This document shows positions 12,554 through 27,500 of a stretch of 64,000 bases of DNA, piece by piece. The number at the start of each line of letters is the position of its first letter. Position 1 is the stretch's first letter. The notes beneath the pieces are model-generated. The model was given only the letters and a program-made list of their open reading frames with translations, was not told the DNA's origin and did not search any database. The stretch comes from Mycteria americana (Eukaryota; Chordata; Aves; Ciconiiformes; Ciconiidae): assembly GCF_035582795.1 (NCBI RefSeq), contig NC_134373.1:41709173-41773172 (forward strand). The letters run 5' to 3'. A program made the translations under genes and the position numbers.

Positions 12554-15500
12554 GTAAGGGAGCCGCGCAGGGGGGGCACCATTGTTTATCAGACACCCCC
12601 CTCCCCTCACGGGAAATAGGCCATTGGCATTCACCAAGCGCACTACGCACGCTCCCCACCGCAGCGCTGCACGGTTCTTATGGGGCCCTGCGCAAAGAGC
12701 GCAGCGTAAACTGCTGTCCGACGCCGTAAGCGGGCCCTGCTCCGCCATCTTCTTTGCGTCCCGACTCGCGAGTGTTTTGATTAGTGTGGGGGGGGAGGCC
12801 TTTACGCTAGCGTAAGAAGGAGGAAGGCGCAAGATGCATCTCTGAATGAGCGAGCGAGCGCTGCGGCCGCAGTTGGCGTAGCGTGCCTTTGCTGCCGCCG
12901 CTTCCCTTGTGCGTGGGGAGCGGGAGCGGGGCGGCGGCGGCGCGGCTCGGAGTGCCGGCCCGCCGGGGCGGCCTGGCGGCGGCCCTGCGGAGGGGGAGCG
13001 GAGGAAGCGGGACGCTTCCTTACTACAGCCTGTCCACATGTGCGCTGGCAGGGTAGGGGGCTGGACGGCGAGCAGCTTTGGCTCGTAGAGCTCGTTCCCT
13101 GCTGCAGATGCTGTGGGAGAAATTCTCGGTGGTTGTAACGAGTGCGCGTCCTGCCCGTACTTTTTCAAAAGAGGTGTTTTGTGCTGCGCGGTGTGCGTCA
13201 AATGTCAAATGCATCAGCTGGACGTGTTGCACTAAGTGTTAGGCTTTTAAGCGTTTAGATGATTTCTGAATAAACCAGCAAGTGTTAAAAAGTGGATACG
13301 TGATGCTGGTTCTTCTGGTCGTGTTACAGAGGGAAAAAGCTTTTGCCCACTTAAGTAAAGATAAGTTTCCGGGGTTTTTGAGGAGCAGTAGGGCAGCACC
13401 GCTTTGAAAATGCTTGCCCACGGTTTTGGTGTCATTTGAGCGTAGTGGTTTGTCTTGCTGATCTTTAAACATCGACTCTTGTGCTCCTTAGAGTTGTATA
13501 AGGCTTCGATATAGGCTGTCGCCTGATGTGGCTGGACTTGTATGTAGAGTCGATAGTAACGGCACCCTCAAGAATTTCTTCAATGAATCCGTGTCTCCGC
13601 CTCAGCCAAACCTCTGTGCTGTGGATTGGCTTTTCGGAGGTTACAGCTGTCAAAGGAGGCTCCATGCCTTTCTGATTGGTTTTCTGACTTGACTGTCGGT
13701 ATTAAAAGGAATCCTCTGTCTTACCGTTGTGGGTTTTTTTGTTGGGTTTTTATTTTTTTTTTATTTCCCCCATTGTTTTACAATATGTAAATACACTGTG
13801 ATCAAAACTTCCAGTACTTCCCGAAGAGTAAATTTCTGCTAGAATCTGGGAGCATATTTAAAAGCAACGACAGTGTGGTACTAACGAAGCAGTCTTAGAG
13901 AGTAATTTGGTTTTCTCAGTCTCTAAAGTCTACTTGCAGTGGTGTGGTGGCACTTAATATTTATAAAATATAGCTTATTTTTCAAAATGATTGTGTTTAT
14001 TTTGATAAATCATGTTTTAAATAAACTTGGTAATGGAAAATTGCTGTAAGAGCTCAAGCAAGCCGCTTGTGGACTGCTTAAATGATTGTGAAGAAGATTA
14101 GACTTATACTTGAGTAAAACTGCTTTAGTGTTGCACTAAAATGTCACTTTTCTGTAAGAGTGAGGTTGATATTCTCTGCACTCAAATGTGGCTATATTTG
14201 ATATATTATGTAATAGTCTCAAAATGAAATGGCCATCGAAGCAATATATAAGCGTAGTGCTAGACACATCAGCCAGACAAGATTATAAACTGTACTATTA
14301 ATAGAGTGTTTAGATTATTGCCACGCAGTGACAGTTTCATTCATGGAGTAGCCCTTTTCCCAGTGTTGCACAAATAATTCTTTAATGTAAATTTTTGTGG
14401 TAGTGGTATGTAAAGCCCTTCTAGGAAAGGCTGTTGTAGATGACTGTAGTTAAATATTTGAGAAATATTTAAACAGCTTTTATTCATAGCAAATACTGCT
14501 ATGATCGATTTGATGTGTTTTGAAAGGGACTTTTGCAGGGGAAAGAGGGAGATCCATGTGTTCATTTCTGACATCTCAATTACTCGAGTTTCTCAAGGCC
14601 TTTTTTTAGCCCAGCCTTTGGCCACGGGTGCATCTTGTGAAAGGGGTTTGGACCATCAGGGTAGCTGATGATTTACATTTGCTCTACAAAGACACAAAGC
14701 TGATGTTACGCTGGCTTCGGTATGCTGCTCTCCTTGCTGTGCCACCCTGCGTGAAGCCTTGGTGAAACCAGAAAGGTCTTGTAGTACAGTGTATCATGGG
14801 GTCAAATATCATCTTCCAAGTCTGACTTTCACTGAAAATAACTGTGTATTTACTGATTTGCAAGATTTAAAATGGTTAAGATTGACATGTCTGTCTGACC
14901 TGTTCTTTATAACCTAGTCTTGCTACTACAGGCATATGATTTGCTTTGTTCATGATTGATATTTCGTATCTACAGAAATGCAGATTTTGGTCCATTTGTT
15001 TTTAATGTGGGGTTTTTTTGGTGGGTTTTTTTGTTTGTTTTTTTAACTAGTACTATTGTTTGGAACATAAAAAGGTTTAAAGATGGGGGGGTGCTTAATG
15101 ATTATCACTCATTTCTACCAGTATTACTAAAGTTATTTGGACTGCATATTAAAATGTCATACAGTTGCTGTAATCCCAGACTGGGCAACAATACGCGCTG
15201 CTAGTCATCCCACTACAAAAAATTATACTGCCCATTTTGTCAGTAGGAGCATCTTTGTTTGAGTTTTCTTGTGATTTGATCTTGATGAATATTCTGGAAC
15301 TATTTCTATTTAAGTAGCTTAGAGATTTATATCCACTTGCAGTATTTTACAAATCAGCAGCTCATTTCTCTCACTTGGAGATTCCAGCTGTGAAAGAATT
15401 AGGCTTCTGGTCTGTAGCATGTTTATGTTAGCAAGTGTTTATAATTTGCCCTAAACTAAACCTGAGGAAGAAAATTGTGTGGGTTTGTGTTTTGTTTTGG

Positions 15501-18500
15501 TTGGGGGTTTTTTTGTGTTGTGGTTCTTTTTTTTTTTTTTTTTTTTTAAACTTGTGAGAGAGAGATTACTCTTAAGCAAAAGCAAGACTATGTCCTTTTG
15601 TGAGCTTCAGAAACTGAGCAGGAACATTTCGTATTGTTTTTTTTTTTTTCTGATGAGTAAGAGTTGTATTTCATAATGCTAATGAATTGTTTTGGCTAGA
15701 AGGGGGGAAAGTTGCAGAATAGATAAGCCCTCGTTTTGTTCCTTATTGCATAACTATGTGTCTTTTATTTGAATTAATATTACTGGAGATTGCTGAGTTG
15801 CACGTTGTGGGGGAAAAACCATGCTTAATAATGAGGCAAATTCAGGCTGAAGGCTTTCAGAAGTAAATTTACTTGAGTTGTTAGGAAGCTAAAAGCATGG
15901 TGGTAACTGATGATACCTAGATAGTCCGATCAAAGCTATCTGAACATTCATCTCAAAGTTCTTGTTTGAACATACATTCATTTACAGCTAAGTTTGACAT
16001 CACATGACAAGGCTAAGGTTATAGAGGAAAAAGTGCATGAATAGCAAGTTAAGGACGTGGTTTAGTGTTATTAAAATGCTGACAGAGTATGAATGAGAAA
16101 TTACTTTCATTCTCAATCCTTGAGTGAGATCCTCAGGATGGTCTTTCACTGATCATTAAATACAATGTTCAATTTTGAGTATTTTGGCAAGCTGGAAGTA
16201 GTTAACCTGAAGAAATTTTTTTCTTGCTTTCTCTTCTGTTCATGCTCTCTCCATCCCTTAGTTCATTTGGTTTCTGTTTCAACACTGGAAACTTGAAGTG
16301 TTCAGCATCTGGCTTTCAAGGCATTCTGGAGCTAGTGATGCTTCTGAAGCAGCACGTTCATTCTCCTTTTAAAGCAGGAAGCATTAACTTTGCACAAGTC
16401 ATAGTTTTTTGTTTGGGTATTTTTGCTGATACAGTGTAATGTACTGAATATTTTTGCTGATACAATGAACTGGAAGGGTTCAGTCAGGAGTACTTCAAAA
16501 TATGTGCATACCCACAGAGATGTCACTAATTTTGTGGCAATACTTACATGCCTTTTTTAAAAAAAGCTTGTTATGACCCAGTCCTATATTCACATTTTCT
16601 TGCACATATTCTTATGCCTAAACATTTTTTTTTTTGGTGATTTCTCTTTATAAGATCAAATAATAGTTGTTTAATTTTTTCTTGGCGGGGCTTCATCCTG
16701 CATGCGTGAACATAAACACATTGATAGTGGTTGGGGACTTCAGGGGTGCTCTGCTTTTGCCCCTTTTGTCTGTTGATGAAATGGCATACATTTTACATAT
16801 TATGCTTGGTTTTTGTACGTTGCATTAACTGATAGTGTCATTTTTTTATTAGGAGATTAGTGGAACTGTGTCACATATTACAGCTGTGTCACATATTACA
16901 TTGATATCAAAATAAAGGCAAGTAGTCTTGTTTGATACATATTCTGCATACTGGAATTGTATTGAGTGCCTCCGTGCTACTGGCTTGCTTTCTGCAATGA
17001 AATCAGTGTTTGGAGTTTAGTGCTTGAGTCTCCCTCCTCCACTCCAGACACACTGTCACGTCTTGATTGGGAAGCATAAGTTTTTTAAATCTGATTTTGT
17101 ATATGGAAATGTTACAGCTGGTTGTTTTCATAGCATGAATAGATTTTTTTTTTTCTTTTAATCCCAACTTAGCAATAATTATTTATACTATATTATAGTT
17201 GTTAACCAGTAGGTGCCTTAAAACAATTACCTTAAACTTTATGATGACGATAGTATTTTCTTTTAGAGAGGTGAGATTCTGTTGTTAGTTGTGCTCTTGA
17301 CATTCATGACTTCTAGGAAGGTGCTTAAATAAATGCAGTCACGTATTACAGACTCATGCAGAACAGCTGAGGTTGGAAGGGACCCTGGAGGTCATATTGG
17401 CCAACCCCCTGCTCAAGCAGGGCCACCTGGAGCCTCTTGCCCAGGACCCTGTCCAGACGGCTTTTGAATGTCTCCAAGGTGGGAAGCATCAAATGTGTGA
17501 GGATTTATTTAAGCTGTTGATTAGAAGTACCTGCCTGGTACTGTCTGCACTCAGGTTTGGGTTTAAAAACATAAATGTACATAAATGACTCCCCATGTGT
17601 ACAGAACCTATTCTAACTTGAGATTTATATGTCGGATGTGCATTCAGAACCTGTGGTTGAACCCTCAGAGTTGCTTACAAATGAGGGGCTTTGTAGAACA
17701 AAGAAGCAGCCAGGACACCAGTGTGTAAAATAGAAGGTCAACAGAGGATAACTTTAGTTCAAACCATGCAAATATTCTGTAAAACAAAAATCCCTCAAAA
17801 AGACTTTATGAAATTTTAAGTAAGAAACTCAAAAGATTGTACTTCCATGCACAACTAAGTGAAATCAAGACAGCAGACTTTCCTCAGAAAAGAAATGGGG
17901 TTTGTTTGATTAGAATCAACTGGCTTACGTGTTGGGGAAATGTAATTCCCAGTAGAAGTTTATTTCTCCATTTCAGTTCAGTGCCTTTATTACTTATTTT
18001 GGGTATGTTTGGAGACTGCTGGGATTGCTGAAATACGTTTGGTAGTAGGTAGCATAATACTGTGTTGTAATCTTTATTCATGGAATTTTAAACTTCAGTT
18101 CTGCTTGAGACCTCTTCCCCTGCCTTCAGGTCCTGTATTTCTCTCCCTCCCTTTGAGACCCATTGCATCATGCAGTGATGTCCCTCACAAGTGCGTATTT
18201 CAGCTCCATTTCCCAGCCATTATTTCAGTTTTCAGCTGGGATCCTCTGTCCTTCCTGTGCTTTCACCTGCAAAATATTTTTGTGGCTCACAGAAACCTCC
18301 TTTCAGTCCACTGCTAGTACTTTTTAACGTCCTATTCGATAATGGTATATCAGACTTAATGCGAAGTAGGTTGGATTGTGTTAGCTTGACACTGCAGTGG
18401 GGATGAAAATAAGCTGTTGATGAATGTGGACCCCATCTAAATGCTAAAGTAGCTGAGCATAGTTAACTGGTGAACTGTTAAACTGAGTAGCCTTTGTTTT

Positions 18501-21500
18501 AATTTCTTCTGGCTGTATTTATGTGGCTGAAGTTAAACAATACAAAGATCTGCTTGTAAGTCTCAAACTCGCAATCACTTTATTAGGGCTTATCCCATTA
18601 ACACCTATCAGCTAACCTGTAACAACTGCTTGTGAGTACAGGGTTAGCCTGTGACAAATGTCAAGTAATTTATCTTGGAGTGTGCTTTTAAGATACAGCT
18701 GAATCAGACTAACTGTGGTCTGCAGCTAGTCGGGATGGCCTGCTTTTCGGAGTAGAGGCCCATCTGAGTCAATAATGGGAGGTGAAAGCCCACCATGGAA
18801 AAGTTGAGCATCCTGTACTTTTACGAGAAGTGGTAGGAGCGTAGGGGGATAGAAGACTTGGGAATGGAGAAGCATGAGACTACTACACTTTTGGTGTCAT
18901 CCTGAGGTTAGATGGGTTCAGCCGTATCTTAAAACCACACTCTTAATTTAGATAAAGCTGCGTTTTGGCTGCAGGCTAGAGTCGTTTGCATGGGGTCAGT
19001 TAACACAGGTCAGTGAAATCTGTCCTAACTTGTTTGGGTGCCTGAGTCCACAGCAGAGAACAATGGTATCTGCATGGATGTTAATTGAGAGTCACACCTC
19101 AATTCATTATGTAGGAACTTTCCCTTTTAGGTAGGTTTCCTCAGGATGAGGTGTAATTCCATGATGAAAGCTTAGGAGAACATTTTGAAATCTGCCTCTC
19201 TGGGCTCTGTCGCTCCACTCTGGAATGTCTCAAATGTAGGTAGCAATTTTTCCTTTTCCTTCAATTTAAGAAACCCTTGGAAAGAAATACCTCGGGCAGC
19301 TTCAGTTGTGCTTTGAATTATGTGGTGCCAGATTTCATGTTGCTCCTGCTTGGCGAAATTGAGCAGTAGTCAGCTTTGTACAATTTCTGTGTTGATTGAG
19401 ATCGGTTGAGATGTCCTGTTTGAATAATTTAGATCAACAGACATTAAATCTGCTTATATTAATCTTGGTTTTAATTATTTTTCATAAGAAAGATAATTTT
19501 GATTGGTGCTAGACATTCAGAAGGTTATTTGTAATTTATTTTGCCAACAAAGCTAATAAACTATGCCTTGTTTATACTAATTTGAACAGTTATATGCCTT
19601 AGCATATGTATCGTTCTAACTGTTCAACTTTTAAAAAGAGAAATAACACATTTAATATTTACATAAACAAAATTACAGTTAAATCTTAGGTGTTGCAAAA
19701 GCCATTGGTGGTGAAGACTAATTGTAGAACTGAAATTTTTGTAACGAGTAGAGAAGAACTGAACCAGAACTGAATTACTGTGTATGAAGTAGAGAAGATA
19801 ATCTTATGAAACTAGAAGTAATATCAATATAGACTGTCATAATTTCACACAGAATGTTGACTAGTTCTGAGTCAAAAATATGAAGTATTTTGGAATGTAC
19901 TATTTTAAAGTTTTGATTTTAATCCATTTTGCAAATTCCTACTTGCTAATATGGGCTAATCACCATATAGTGTGACTGAGGGTGTTGGGTTAAAATACTG
20001 TACCTGTCCATAGCAGAACTGCTCTCAGTATAAGGGAGCAGAAGATTGCAGAAAAAAAATCTGAGTTCTTATTTTTCCTAATTTACTTTGGAGCAATTCC
20101 AATTGCGATTAATACATTTACACCAATAAAATGCCTAATCCTTTAAGGTAAAAGGCGAGATTACCACACCTGATTCTCATTGTTTTTTTTAAAAAAAACT
20201 TATTTCTTCAGAAATAAGCCAACAAGGAAGTGCCTGAGTAAGAATATCGGACTTTATTAGGTACAAATACGCCTTTGGTCTGTTACTATTTAAATGCACA
20301 GTTTGAAGTGGGAAGAGCAGGTGTGCTGATACCAGAGTTGTAGCCTCTCAAATAAGTTATTTGGCAAAGAAAAAAGTTATTCCCCACTGATAAATGTGTG
20401 AGTACAGAACTGGGTTGCTTTTGACCACTAGACTATTTCCCTGGTCTCTGAAGTCTGGTGTGCTCAACACCTCACCAATATGTCTACTTCAGTAGAATTT
20501 TTCTCTGTAAGGTATTTTCTCATATTTATGTCATCTTAAATTGCAAGAAGTTAGGGCTTACACAGCTTGCCTTGTGAGACTGTTCTCTGGTTTGTTAGAT
20601 GTCACTTTTCTGTCAGTTTTCCATATCAATAAACTACTGTTTTCTCCATTTTTATCTCATCATGTCCCCTGTGACACACAAAGTAATTCATGTACATATC
20701 AATTCTTAGCCAGCATATTTATAAATGTTTCCTGCCCCCTTTCCCCTAGTTTTCTGTTGTTTACATTTTAATTTGTAATTTGGTTTTCTTAGCTTTCTGC
20801 CATTTTTCTGGCTGTAACTCTCAATTTTTATCGGCTTGACCAGTTTGAGTTGCATAACAAAAAACATTTCTACTTTGAAGCATCCTAGTATGTCTGATTT
20901 GCCTGTGCTAAACTTAGATATAAACAAAATACTGGATGCCTTGCAATGGTATCCAATAACTAGATAAGTAAGATGGAGAGACACTGTTATTACAGAAAGT
21001 TAAAAAAAAAAATATTTCTTGAGTTAAAGGTGTTTGAGTTAACGGAACTTTGTAGTTAATTTTTAATAATTTTAATTCGTACCAATTACTGTATGTGCAC
21101 TTGTGTGTTAAGTTTTTAAAAAAACCTTTTTCTAAGTTGGGCTCACTTTAGAACCAATCTCTGGTATCTCTTTTTTTATTATAATATGATGATTTCTGTT
21201 TTGTTCATCAGGTCTTCAGCACCCCAGGTTTCATCACTTTGGTGAGGACATTTGTTTTAAAAACTCTGTAAAACACAAGTTCCTTGGTATCAGTGGGTGT
21301 ACCTCAGTTAAATAAAAATCCACAATAAGAACTTTGGATCTTCCCCCAGAAAGAAAATGTTACACACAAGTCAGAAGGTTGAATGCATAGTGCAGTAAGA
21401 GAGGGAGAGGTACTGTAAGCAACTTCTCCTGAATGTAAAAGTTATACCTGAAACTTTCTAGGAAATTGCATCGCTGATGAAGATGAAATTAACAGGCTCA

Positions 21501-24500
21501 CTTGGTACCCAAACTCTTGGTAACTTAACTTCAATGCTAAGGCAGTAAGTTCTGCTTTGAACACAGGAACTTATTTTTAGTGCACATCTTTCATTTAAGC
21601 AGCCTTAACGTGTTCACACCTCTTGATCTTGGACTGTTGTAACCAGCCTTTAGGCTTCTGATAGGCACCAACAAAATGAGACCCCACTTAACCTGTATGA
21701 CCTGAGTGAGAACTGATGTTTTGAAAGACCAGATCTTTAATATTAAGGTAACACAGTTTCTTTGCTAACCACTGTCATAGAGCAAGTAGCCTCAGAAATC
21801 TTAGCCACATGAGGTCTTGAGTAGCTTCAAGCGAGGTTTCCGTGCTGGGACCAGAAGCAGCGTGTGTTGTTATGAAGTTGTTGAGTAATGCAAGTCTCTA
21901 ATTGTGGGGTGAATTTTGGGGTGAACCCCACTGTGCTGCCTTTCCCAGGTCCTTGTGGCCTCCCAGTAGGGAGATGGGGCCTGTGAGGAGGTGTTACCAG
22001 CTTCTGTTGGAGAATTTCCAGTCTTCCCTCCTAGTGACTCTTCCTCTCCTCTGCAAGGAGCACACGTTTGTGTCTTGTCGTCACATGAAGGTTTTGATGC
22101 GTGGAGTTCAGGTTCTGTGTATGCTACTGTATTTAATAATGAGGAAAACTACTTGTTGTGGAATCTCAGCCTTTTAAAACACATTGTGGGGTTAATTACA
22201 TGAAAAATAAGAGAATATTTATATATGTAGGTGTATACCTTTCCATCCCTGTTTGTCTGACTTGGGACAATCAAGTTATGCTAATTGAAGCAAACTGTAA
22301 CAAAAATAAAAAGGAATTCCTCAGGTGCAATTTGTTGCTAATCTTTTCTGTGCTAGGTTGCATTTGTTACCTGGTGAATGATACAAGTGTATTGCAAGGA
22401 GCTAGATGAAGACTGCTTTCTATGCCTTTTGACTAGATGTTGCACTACTTGTAACAATTTTCTCTTAAGGTCATACAAAGGCATCTTGGGGGGGAAAAAG
22501 GTCCTGCTTTTCAGGAAACGTACATTTCTCATGAAGTATTGTATTCAGCCTTTCCAAAAGGAATTCTTAATAATTCAATTTAATTAATTGTTATACTATC
22601 TCAATACTATTTTTAATAACTCATTTATATTCAAGCTTTGGCCAAATGGAAACTTGTATAATTAAATGCAGTTTTAAAATATGGTTCTCTAGGGTATTTT
22701 GACGTTTCAGGAACAGTGACAGTTTTGTGTCAATGCCACGTTCATAAGTAGTGAACAATCATTTATAGGAATGAGAGATTGCTCATGTTCTCATATATTA
22801 CTGCTATCCCCCTCAGTAGGTTAATACTTAGGATGTCTCACTGTTGTTTCATGTCCATTATTACACAGGATGATTGAAATTGCATTGCTTGCTTTTTCTG
22901 CATTAAACTTATTTAGAGATTTTTATTTTGGGGTTTTTTTTGTGCTGCAGGGTTAACTAAAACACAAAAATGATTGCAATATTCTCTGGTCATCTCACTT
23001 CCCCTATCAGTGACCTCTATCAGTGTCTCATGGACTAATTTCCACTCCTATTGCCTGTCTTGCCTGTAATCCCTTTATAGTGCTTAAATTGGCCTCAGTC
23101 AGACTGCCAGAAAGGAAATGAAGGAATTTTCTGGCATTTTTTTGGTCCAAATTGGATTTTCTTCATTTAGGTACACAGCTCCTATGTCGACCTATCTAGA
23201 TACAAAGTGTCATCCAAGGATGTTGGGCTTGGTTAGGTGTTGCTGGTGGCCCTTCTGTTGTATTGTTTCAGCCTACATCAGCATTCTTGAGAGAATAGTC
23301 AGGTGATTTGTCTATAATCAGATGATTTGTATGTAAAGTATTCACAGAATGGCTTGTCTTTGGTTTTTAGATAGCACTAGCATTGCCTTGTGAAATAACA
23401 ATTAAGAACTGGAAAAGGGAAGAAAGTGACAGAAAAGTGGTGGTTTTTTTTTCTGTTGACAGTTTTTGTTCACTCACTTCTGAAATAATGGAGTAACTTT
23501 AGAGTAGCTAAATAATAAAAATCTTACCCATTCCAGGGACTTCTGTGATTTTTTTAGGATGGAGTAGTACAATTTGATTCACTTTGCTGCTGCTGTCTCC
23601 TTCATTGAGTCGTCTGTAACAGGAGCCTACCATTAGTATGGTTTTTTTGGCCTGTAGTCAGTCATAAGGAAGGCAAGTCTGTGGCAAGTGGTTCTCGTGA
23701 TTGTTTGGGGCGGGGGGTATCATATTGGAAAAACATGATATGGCCAAAAGTGAAACTGAGAAGTAGTTCCATGAGCCCTTTCCACTTGTGAGGAGGGCCT
23801 TGCACCATACCTTCTCCTGCTTCTTGTGGGTTTTCTTGAGCTTCCTTCCACTGAGAGTCAGAAACCCCTTAGGGGAACTGAGAGGACTTTCAGTCCTACA
23901 AAGCAGCTTCGCTTTGGGTGCGTTGGTTTGAACTCAGTATGTGAATTTTTGTTGTTTGTCCAGCTCTCTGAATTACTTTATAACTAATACAACCTTTTAA
24001 GGGGACACCATGAATAAGAGGAAACTGAATAGAGTAATTCTCCACTGGATCAGTAGAGGGAAAAAAAATATCAGCTTTGCTAATTCACTCAAATATTTGC
24101 TTTTCACTATAAATTGGAAATGAAGCAATGAGTTTCTCCTAAGACACTCGTTGCTGTCTCAAGGGTGAGAATTGCGGTGGTGCACAGAGAGGTGTCCTGC
24201 TCTATCTAGGACTCCGTATTTCAGTTAACTGTTTTCCATCCCAGGGCAGAGGGAGGGGAAAGAAAGGAACACAGCTCTGTAGGTATCTTCCCTTCCTCCC
24301 CTGCTCCTCTTAAGCCTTTCAGCTGCTTAGATCCACTTTCAGTTGTTATAACATTAGAGCAAGAAGTCAATCATACTTCAGATAACTGGTAATCATTTTG
24401 TTTACACTAAGTTGACGTGTCCAGTAAGCTACTAATGACTCAAGAAGAGGTTCATCCCGTTGGTGTTGTGGAGACAAGTGAATCCTTCTCTATAGAAAAT

Positions 24501-27500
24501 ACCAAGCTCTTTTTGCACTGAGGAGGATAAATATTAATTCATTGGCCATGTTTTTTCTGGCAGTTAAGGACTGAAAGGGACAGAAGAAAACAAAATATTT
24601 TCTTTCACAGAAGAAAACTAAAGATGGTGCTTGAGCTTACACTTTTGTCTTGGAAATCTTAAAAAACTGGGTGGAGGGGTGTGCAAAGAGGGAGTAGATA
24701 GGGCTGTGGCTTTAGAAGGGGGAGAAGCTTTTAATTCCAGTAGCTTTTGAACTTCCTGATGCTTTTTTCTTTTACTAGCTGTGGTTGAGACTTTGCAAGA
24801 TGGGTCTGCACATTTCAGATTTAAGTTCTACACTTTTTGTTTCTGAATCTCTGTATTAAATCTAAAAATGTCAATTAATTTCTATTTCCTAATTTGAATA
24901 TAATGTTAAGCAAATAGGATCTCTAGGCTTTAGTAAGCTTTCCTTGTTTTCTTTGCTTTAATTCCATTCTTGATTGCAGGTAGATTGGAAGGCTGACTCT
25001 AGGTTGGCCTAGAAATACCTTATTTTGAGTAGGTAAAGCTGTTAATAAATTCACTTTTCCATCGTACTTACAGTGGAGTGCTATGGAATTGAAGCCATCT
25101 ATCTTGTTAAGAGAGTTGGTTTTAACAGCAAAGCTGTGGTATGTTATGTTTTTTTCCCCGTAAGTCTCAGTAACATCTGTCGAGATATTTCTTTCATTAA
25201 GGTCTACGCTGTTGCAAATATCTAATGCAAATTGTGTGACCCGAAGCTCTGTTGTGAAAGGACAGGCAAAGAGGAAATTCTTTTCTTAAATAGTGTCACA
25301 GTAAACTGTAATATGTTTCTTTACTTTCTACCTCACAGGGTAAATGAAAATATTAATAAGTGAATAGAAGTGGTGAAATAACATCTTAAAAGAGTTATTA
25401 TGTTAATCGCTTGCATGGTATAGTTTTAAGGAATGAAGAAAGGAACAGATACATTTAGTCCTAAAGGTTCATGTTCTAGGGTGACTGTATCCAATATGGA
25501 ATTGCTCATTGCAGTTTCATAATTAAGACAGATCAGCTTTTCAGTGTGAAGATGGTATTTTACCATAGGCATCTCCAGCCATGCTTGTCCAAAAAACTAG
25601 CACATTTATTTAAAGTACAGTAAACTCTGTTTCAAAGAGAGTGCTATGGGGGATGGCAACAGGGAACTTAAAGGATAAGGAAAAAAACAAACTGGTCTGT
25701 AGGATCCAAGTGCTCTGCTTTGCAGCAGTGGAATAAAAGGGAGTATATTGGTATAGTTCTAACAGGTAAAAATAATGTTTAGTATCGATCATTGTTTCCC
25801 TTAAAGCTTAACAAAAATAATCTTTAGGAGAATATTACCTGTTAACTTATTGTTGAACTTCTTTTCATAGTGAAGAAACTCCCAGATAGAAAGTTTAGAA
25901 AGAACAGGAAACCTGTGGTATTTCGGGGGTGAAAGGACATAGCGGTGAAGGTACCTTGCTCTGATTTGGGCTTTGCGCCTGGTTCTGAACATGTGCAACT
26001 AAAGCTAAGTATTTTTAGGTACCAGCATTGTAGGATTTTTTTGGTTTTCCCCTCTGAGGAAAAATTACAGCAAGGATTGCAGCGTCTCAGTATGGGTTCA
26101 GAGGCGTGATTTCAAGTCTTGTTCTGAACTAAAGCTGGTACTTATTCTCTCTGTCAACCCTGTTGTGAATGGCTGTCAAGTCATTTGGATTGGAGCTTCG
26201 AAGGTGGGGGTGCGAGACTGCTAGGTGCAGCGTACGCTTCTGTGCCACTCCACATGGAATGAGTGGATTCATGCTGGCAGGACAGGCTGTCTGCACCAAG
26301 GAAAACATACTGGATTATATATAAAGCCAGTGACTTGAGCAATTTGCTGTAAACTGTTGTCAGTATGGTGATTGTACAGTGAAGGTACCTACACAGCTAA
26401 AGTGCATCTAGAGAGATGAATCTTTCACTTGGAGAACAATTTCGTTTTAACGTGTAAATATGCTAAAGCAGCAGTATTACATATACTAAACATTTAGATA
26501 TTTCTAATTCTGTTATGCTCTTAGTTGAAAAAAGAAGACTATCTAAGCTGTATTTGTTTGAAATTTTTTGGTTGTACTAGTGAGAAAGGTTTGGATGTGC
26601 TTTTTAAGGAATTAGTGGGTAATAACTCTTTGGCAGGTACTCCTTTTTATTCCCATGGCAGCATGTTCTGTTTGCCATCATCACTGTTTCCTCTAATGTT
26701 GAGTTATTTTGTATGAGGTCTTTTTACCTCCGGTGCTTCAGAATGAAGTACAAGTTAAAATACGGTGTATGTCCTTCAAAACCATAAGAAAAGGTGGAAA
26801 ATAGACAAAAAGGTGTATTGGTATACCAGTTACTAATCTATCTTTAAAAACTCTTTTTCAGGTGTAATAAAGCTATTTAATTAGACCAACTTTCATATGA
26901 AAGTCTTCAGTTTGTTTAAACATAACTGTTTCAGGAGTTAAAATTTTTATTTTCCTTAACCTCATGCTCAGCAGAGATTCCCCCCCTCCTTGTAAAAATT
27001 ACATCGCTTATCTGTCTCTTGAAGCTCTACTGTTTGAGTGACAGTAGTACTGTTAAGACTTTTCTGTTTGAAAGCTGTGTTACGCTTGAAGGCTTTTTAT
27101 AGTGAAGTGGGTACTAACACCTATTGTCAGATTTTCCTTGGGAACTCTTTGTACGCTTACTAGCAGTGTTACACACACTGAGAATCTGAATTACTCATCT
27201 GCGCTGTTTAATGGGCTGTAGAGCCAAAAGGTGTTTTGAATTTTGGTTGCTGTGTGTCCTTCTTCACTACTTTTCCTGAAAGTTAAACCTTATTTACCCA
27301 TTCATTACTTAGGCCACTGTGGACTAGTGTGGCTTCTCTACAAGTTATTTAATCCCGTTGTAGAAGAGTGTCTGGGTTTGTTTTATTTTGGGGGTGTGGT
27401 AGGGAACTATAAGTTGGTCAGCTTCAGTTGGTCGGCTGTGTACAGAATGCATCCTCAGCACATTTGTTGATGATCCTACATTAGGAGAAGTGGTTGGCCT

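Larger units (their letters stand above)
11680..13110 (+). promoter_or_regulatory. EPC2: CpG island promoter of EPC2
   Basis: Dense CpG sequence spans the leader, coding exon 1 and the first part of intron 1, in sharp contrast to the AT-rich flanks. No TATA box is visible. Sp1-type GGGGCGG cores occur at 12277-12283 and 12928-12934, and a pyrimidine/C-rich stretch lies at about 12067-12121. A YY1-type motif sits at 12169-12178. This fits a broad, TATA-less housekeeping promoter. The transcription start is inferred to lie somewhere around 12100-12170; the sequence alone does not fix it. Confidence 0.85.

Noticed and set aside
11646..12619. Long overlapping open frames on both strands in the CpG island (up to about 300 codons)
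   Set aside because: They arise from stop-poor GC-rich sequence, are Pro/Arg/Ala-rich without domains, and overlap one another. Only the part from 12401 matches a known protein.
12431..13201. 256-codon open frame on the minus strand over exon 1 and intron 1
   Set aside because: Antisense shadow of GC-rich DNA; no similarity or start context to support a gene.
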